From the NCBI RefSeq assembly GCF_015182315.1, contig NZ_PRDL01000001.1:3100001-3164000 (forward strand): 64,000 bases of DNA, read 5' to 3'. This document shows, piece by piece, positions 61,663 to 64,000 of the stretch (positions are counted from its first letter, which is position 1; each line of letters starts with the position of its first letter). Source of the stretch: Cellvibrio polysaccharolyticus. GTDB lineage: Bacteria > Pseudomonadota > Gammaproteobacteria > Pseudomonadales > Cellvibrionaceae. Made by a program: the position numbers and the translations under genes. A model generated the notes under the pieces. The model worked only from the letters and a program-made list of their open reading frames with translations, was not told the origin of the DNA and made no database searches.

Positions 61663-62151
61663 TTATTGTCGATGATAATGAGCATCGACAACAGAAATTT
61701 TGTAGTATTTATAGTCATTCAACTGAAGAGTTATGGGGTGGCCGCAAGACATTTTAAAATTGATAGTTTCACCAGAGCGTAACAGCTTGGTAACATATTC
61801 GCTGCATTCCTCAATAAACTCACCCGCCTCATTAAAAAGCTCGGCTTTGATGCCAACAGCAGACCAACTGGCATCACCTTTGTTTTCAATCGTACCTAAC
61901 AAGGTAAACTCCTGCGAATTAATTCTCTCACGGGAAACGGATAACTCTAATAAAGCAGTTTCATCAAACTCCCGAAATCTTGTTTTTCTTTCCGCCTCCC
62001 ACACGGCATCGCGCGCCTTTGCTTCTTCTTCAAAGTGCTTTTCCATATAGAAGAAAGATCCTGAACTAATTGCTACGAGTGCCAGCATAAAACCGACACC
62101 GTATAAAAATCCATTAGCTACTTTGATGCCGGATGCTTTAATAAAACTCAT
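61663..62151 (-). CDS. Single-pass membrane protein with FxLyD-like domain
   Basis: A 162-residue protein with an N-terminal hydrophobic helix (about residues 13-34), then a charged region (FEEEAKARDAVWEAERKTRFRE) and a C-terminal beta-sandwich (VSRERINSQEFTLLGTIENKGDASWSAVGIKAELFNEAGE). The latter resembles the FxLyD or DUF3426-like domains of periplasmic proteins. It is anchored in the inner membrane facing the periplasm. AAGGAA precedes ATG 62151. The function is unknown. Confidence 0.75.
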   Translation of the reverse strand: MSFIKASGIKVANGFLYGVGFMLALVAISSGSFFYMEKHFEEEAKARDAVWEAERKTRFREFDETALLELSVSRERINSQEFTLLGTIENKGDASWSAVGIKAELFNEAGEFIEECSEYVTKLLRSGETINFKMSCGHPITLQLNDYKYYKISVVDAHYHRQ

Positions 62152-62499
62152 AAAATTTCCTTATATTCTTCAAAAAATAAAATTACACAGCATCCCAATG
62201 CTGCTCTTTATCCAATGTAGAAGGGTGTATGGACGAATGTAAAAGATTGATCAGAAGAAGAAAACTTCGGCAGGAAACTAACCATTTTCTTTTAACTCGC
62301 CCGCTACCCTTACCGGATTACCGTTCAAGCCAGCGATATTAATCATCCAGAAAACAAATGCAAGTGATTTTCATTACCCAAGCTAATGTCAAGTAGCACC
62401 AACGGTTATGCAGTCGCATTTTTAACGAGTTTTAAATGCATCAACCAAACCATCCCTGGCCTGGCTGTATAAATTTAATACGTCGGGCGCTGCGCGGGC
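62152..62499. other. Non-coding gap before the RND pump gene end
   Basis: A 348-base gap between two minus-strand genes; it contains the upstream region of the small membrane-protein gene and the 3' region of the RND gene. I see no hairpin, repeat or coding frame worth naming. Confidence 0.4.
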
Positions 62500-64000
62500 T
62501 TAATCGAGCGATACTCTTTTGCCGGCATTCGCCGGTGTGAGCAGCAAATACAATGCAGGGACAACAAACAAGGCAAGGATGGACACAGAGATGAGTCCGA
62601 AGATAATTACCAGCGTTAGCGGGCGATAGAAGGCGCTGCTGATGGCCAGTGGAATCAAACCGACGATGGTGGTTAATGCCGTGGTGAGCAGTGGTCGTAA
62701 GCGCCGGGCGGAACCGGCAGCGGCGGCTTCGGGGATGGACATGCCTTCTTTTAAAAAGCGGTTCATGGTGTCGACCATAATAATGCCGTTGTTAATGGCA
62801 ATACCGATCAGTGATACCAGACCGATCATGGCGAAGAAGGAAAAGGTAATGCCAAATATCCAGAAGCCCAACGCGGTGCCGATGATGGCAAGCGGCATGG
62901 TGGCGAAAATAATAAACGCCTGACGGAAACTGTTAAACAAAATTACCAGCACGCCCACCACCAATACAACCGCAATAATCAACGCAATTAATGCTGAGGC
63001 AAAAGTCTCATTGGTATCGGCAGATTCGCCGCCGATAACCGCGCGATAACCGGCTGGCCAGTTTTGTTGCAGCTCATCCAGTTTGGGGGCAACATCGGCC
63101 ATCACTTCGCCCACGGTACGCCCTTCATTTTTTGCCATTACCGAGATGGCCCGCTCGCCATTCACATGCGACACCGCGATTGCCGCTTCGGATTGCACCG
63201 GCTTCAGCAACTGATTCAGGGCCACCGATCGGCCTTCACTGGTAAACACCCGCACCCGAGCCAATTCTTCGGTGTTACGAGGGCCACCGGCTTCACCGGG
63301 ATAGCTGGGCCATTCAGTGCCGAGGCGAATATCAATATTGTCGGTGCCATCAGCGGTGACAAAAATACCCACTTCATCGGAACTGAAAGCGATGCGTAAT
63401 TGCGACGCGAGATCGTCATGGCCAATACCAAAAAAGTTGGCCGCTTCGCGATCCGGTTGCAGTGCCAGTTGCGGTTTCAGCATGCCGATGTTGTCGCGCA
63501 CATCGACCACGCCGTCTACCCCACTGAGCAACATTTGCACCTCGCGGGAAATATTTTGCAACTCGTCCATATCGGCACCGATCAATTGAATCTCAATCGG
63601 ATCACCAGCAGTAGGGCCGCTACCTTCTGGCACCACCAGCAGTTGTGCGGCGGCAACATGCTCCTCCAGCCAGGCCGAAAGTTCCTGGCGCAGTTCATCG
63701 GCCAGTTGGTAAGACTCGGCATCGCGGTCTTCACGGGGTAAAAAAATTGCCGAAAAACCGATAAAATTTTCTGCCTCGCTCGGTTGCAAATTAGCCGCCA
63801 TAGAACCACCGGCAAAGGGACTTTTTAAACCGACCAGTTTCACGACGCTTTGAAAATAGGGTTTACTTTTCAGAATATCGCCCACTGCATCAGCTACCTG
63901 TTGTGAGGTTGCCAACTGTGCGGTGGGCGGTAATTCAATATTAATACCCAAACGTTCGCCGTCCGTGGGCGGAAACAATTCCACCCGTGCCTGGGTAAAC
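62500..64000 (-). CDS. RND-family efflux permease, C-terminal half (5'-truncated at window end)
   Basis: The frame is open to the last base of the window; it reads FTQARVELFPPTDGERLGINIELPP, so the apparent GTG at 63984 is internal. About 500 residues are seen of about 1030. They cover the second periplasmic porter/docking half (DVRDNIGMLKPQLALQPDREAANFFGI, the GGESADTNETFASAL border) and the last six transmembrane helices, with FFAMIGLVSLIGIAINNGIIMVDTMNRF and RRLRPLLTTALTTIVGLIPLA typical of AcrB/HAE1-type pumps. It exports lipophilic compounds or metals with a periplasmic adaptor and outer-membrane channel, not in this window. The substrate cannot be inferred. Confidence 0.93.
   Translation of the reverse strand, partial: FTQARVELFPPTDGERLGINIELPPTAQLATSQQVADAVGDILKSKPYFQSVVKLVGLKSPFAGGSMAANLQPSEAENFIGFSAIFLPREDRDAESYQLADELRQELSAWLEEHVAAAQLLVVPEGSGPTAGDPIEIQLIGADMDELQNISREVQMLLSGVDGVVDVRDNIGMLKPQLALQPDREAANFFGIGHDDLASQLRIAFSSDEVGIFVTADGTDNIDIRLGTEWPSYPGEAGGPRNTEELARVRVFTSEGRSVALNQLLKPVQSEAAIAVSHVNGERAISVMAKNEGRTVGEVMADVAPKLDELQQNWPAGYRAVIGGESADTNETFASALIALIIAVVLVVGVLVILFNSFRQAFIIFATMPLAIIGTALGFWIFGITFSFFAMIGLVSLIGIAINNGIIMVDTMNRFLKEGMSIPEAAAAGSARRLRPLLTTALTTIVGLIPLAISSAFYRPLTLVIIFGLISVSILALFVVPALYLLLTPANAGKRVSLD

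Overview
The window reads as chromosome of a polysaccharide-degrading, Gram-negative gammaproteobacterium, most likely Cellvibrio or a close relative. The signs are a moderate GC content, polyserine linkers in a secreted carbohydrate-active enzyme, many lipoprotein-anchored pectinolytic enzymes, large TonB-dependent receptors of the glycan-import type, LacI-type regulators, and dispersed intergenic palindromes. The taxonomic assignment is inference from gene content. No tRNA, rRNA, CRISPR array, insertion sequence or prophage gene was seen.

Layout. Positions 1-1103 hold the end of an RNA methyltransferase gene and a small membrane protein. Positions 1370-7941 (minus strand) are a complete six-gene eboABCDEF cluster, a metabolite-trafficking module of unknown cargo here. 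Positions 8271-31000 are a pectin and rhamnogalacturonan utilisation locus. It has a CE8 pectin methylesterase, a 1645-residue PL1-CE8 fusion lipoprotein, a 1295-residue LamG protein of unrecognised catalytic family, a CE12 acetylesterase, a type-B carboxylesterase and a TonB receptor, then a divergent LacI regulator, a GH43 and a GH95. Positions 31154-34126 encode a CHASE-PAS-PAS-GGDEF-EAL protein. Positions 34145-37694 hold a copper-type TonB receptor and an Rrf2/flavoprotein pair.

Positions 38089-45750 (plus strand) are a homogalacturonan/RG-I segment: TonB receptor, GH105, GH28, CE12 and PL10. Positions 46304-53471 (minus strand) are a LacI-controlled catabolic operon: IlvD/Edd dehydratase, DHDPS-family dehydratase/aldolase, MFS transporter and ketoglutarate semialdehyde dehydrogenase. 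An identical 18-bp palindrome-containing site lies before the TonB receptor at 38089 and inside the operon at 52242. It suggests one regulator couples outer-membrane uptake to intracellular sugar-acid oxidation. Positions 53807-58284 form a FecI-FecR-FecA-type iron signalling set. Positions 58515-59999 encode a GH5 enzyme. Positions 60246-61168 hold a TPP riboswitch before an SDR gene. The window ends with a GNAT, a small membrane protein and the C-terminal half of an RND pump.

How it fits together. Surface lipoproteins and secreted enzymes (PL1, CE8, PL10, CE12) would deacetylate, demethylate and cut pectin. The two TIGR01782-like TonB receptors would import oligosaccharides. GH105, GH28, GH43 and GH95 would finish them in the periplasm or on the surface, and the oxidative operon would carry the sugar acids to 2-oxoglutarate.

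The most unusual observations are three. First, intergenic hairpins have long arms that differ between copies but stay complementary within each copy. Second, a TPP riboswitch controls an oxidoreductase rather than a thiamine gene, with a 12-bp helix that would compete with the aptamer, a possible leader ORF and a Fur-like box. Third, there is a complete ebo module beside pectinolytic genes.
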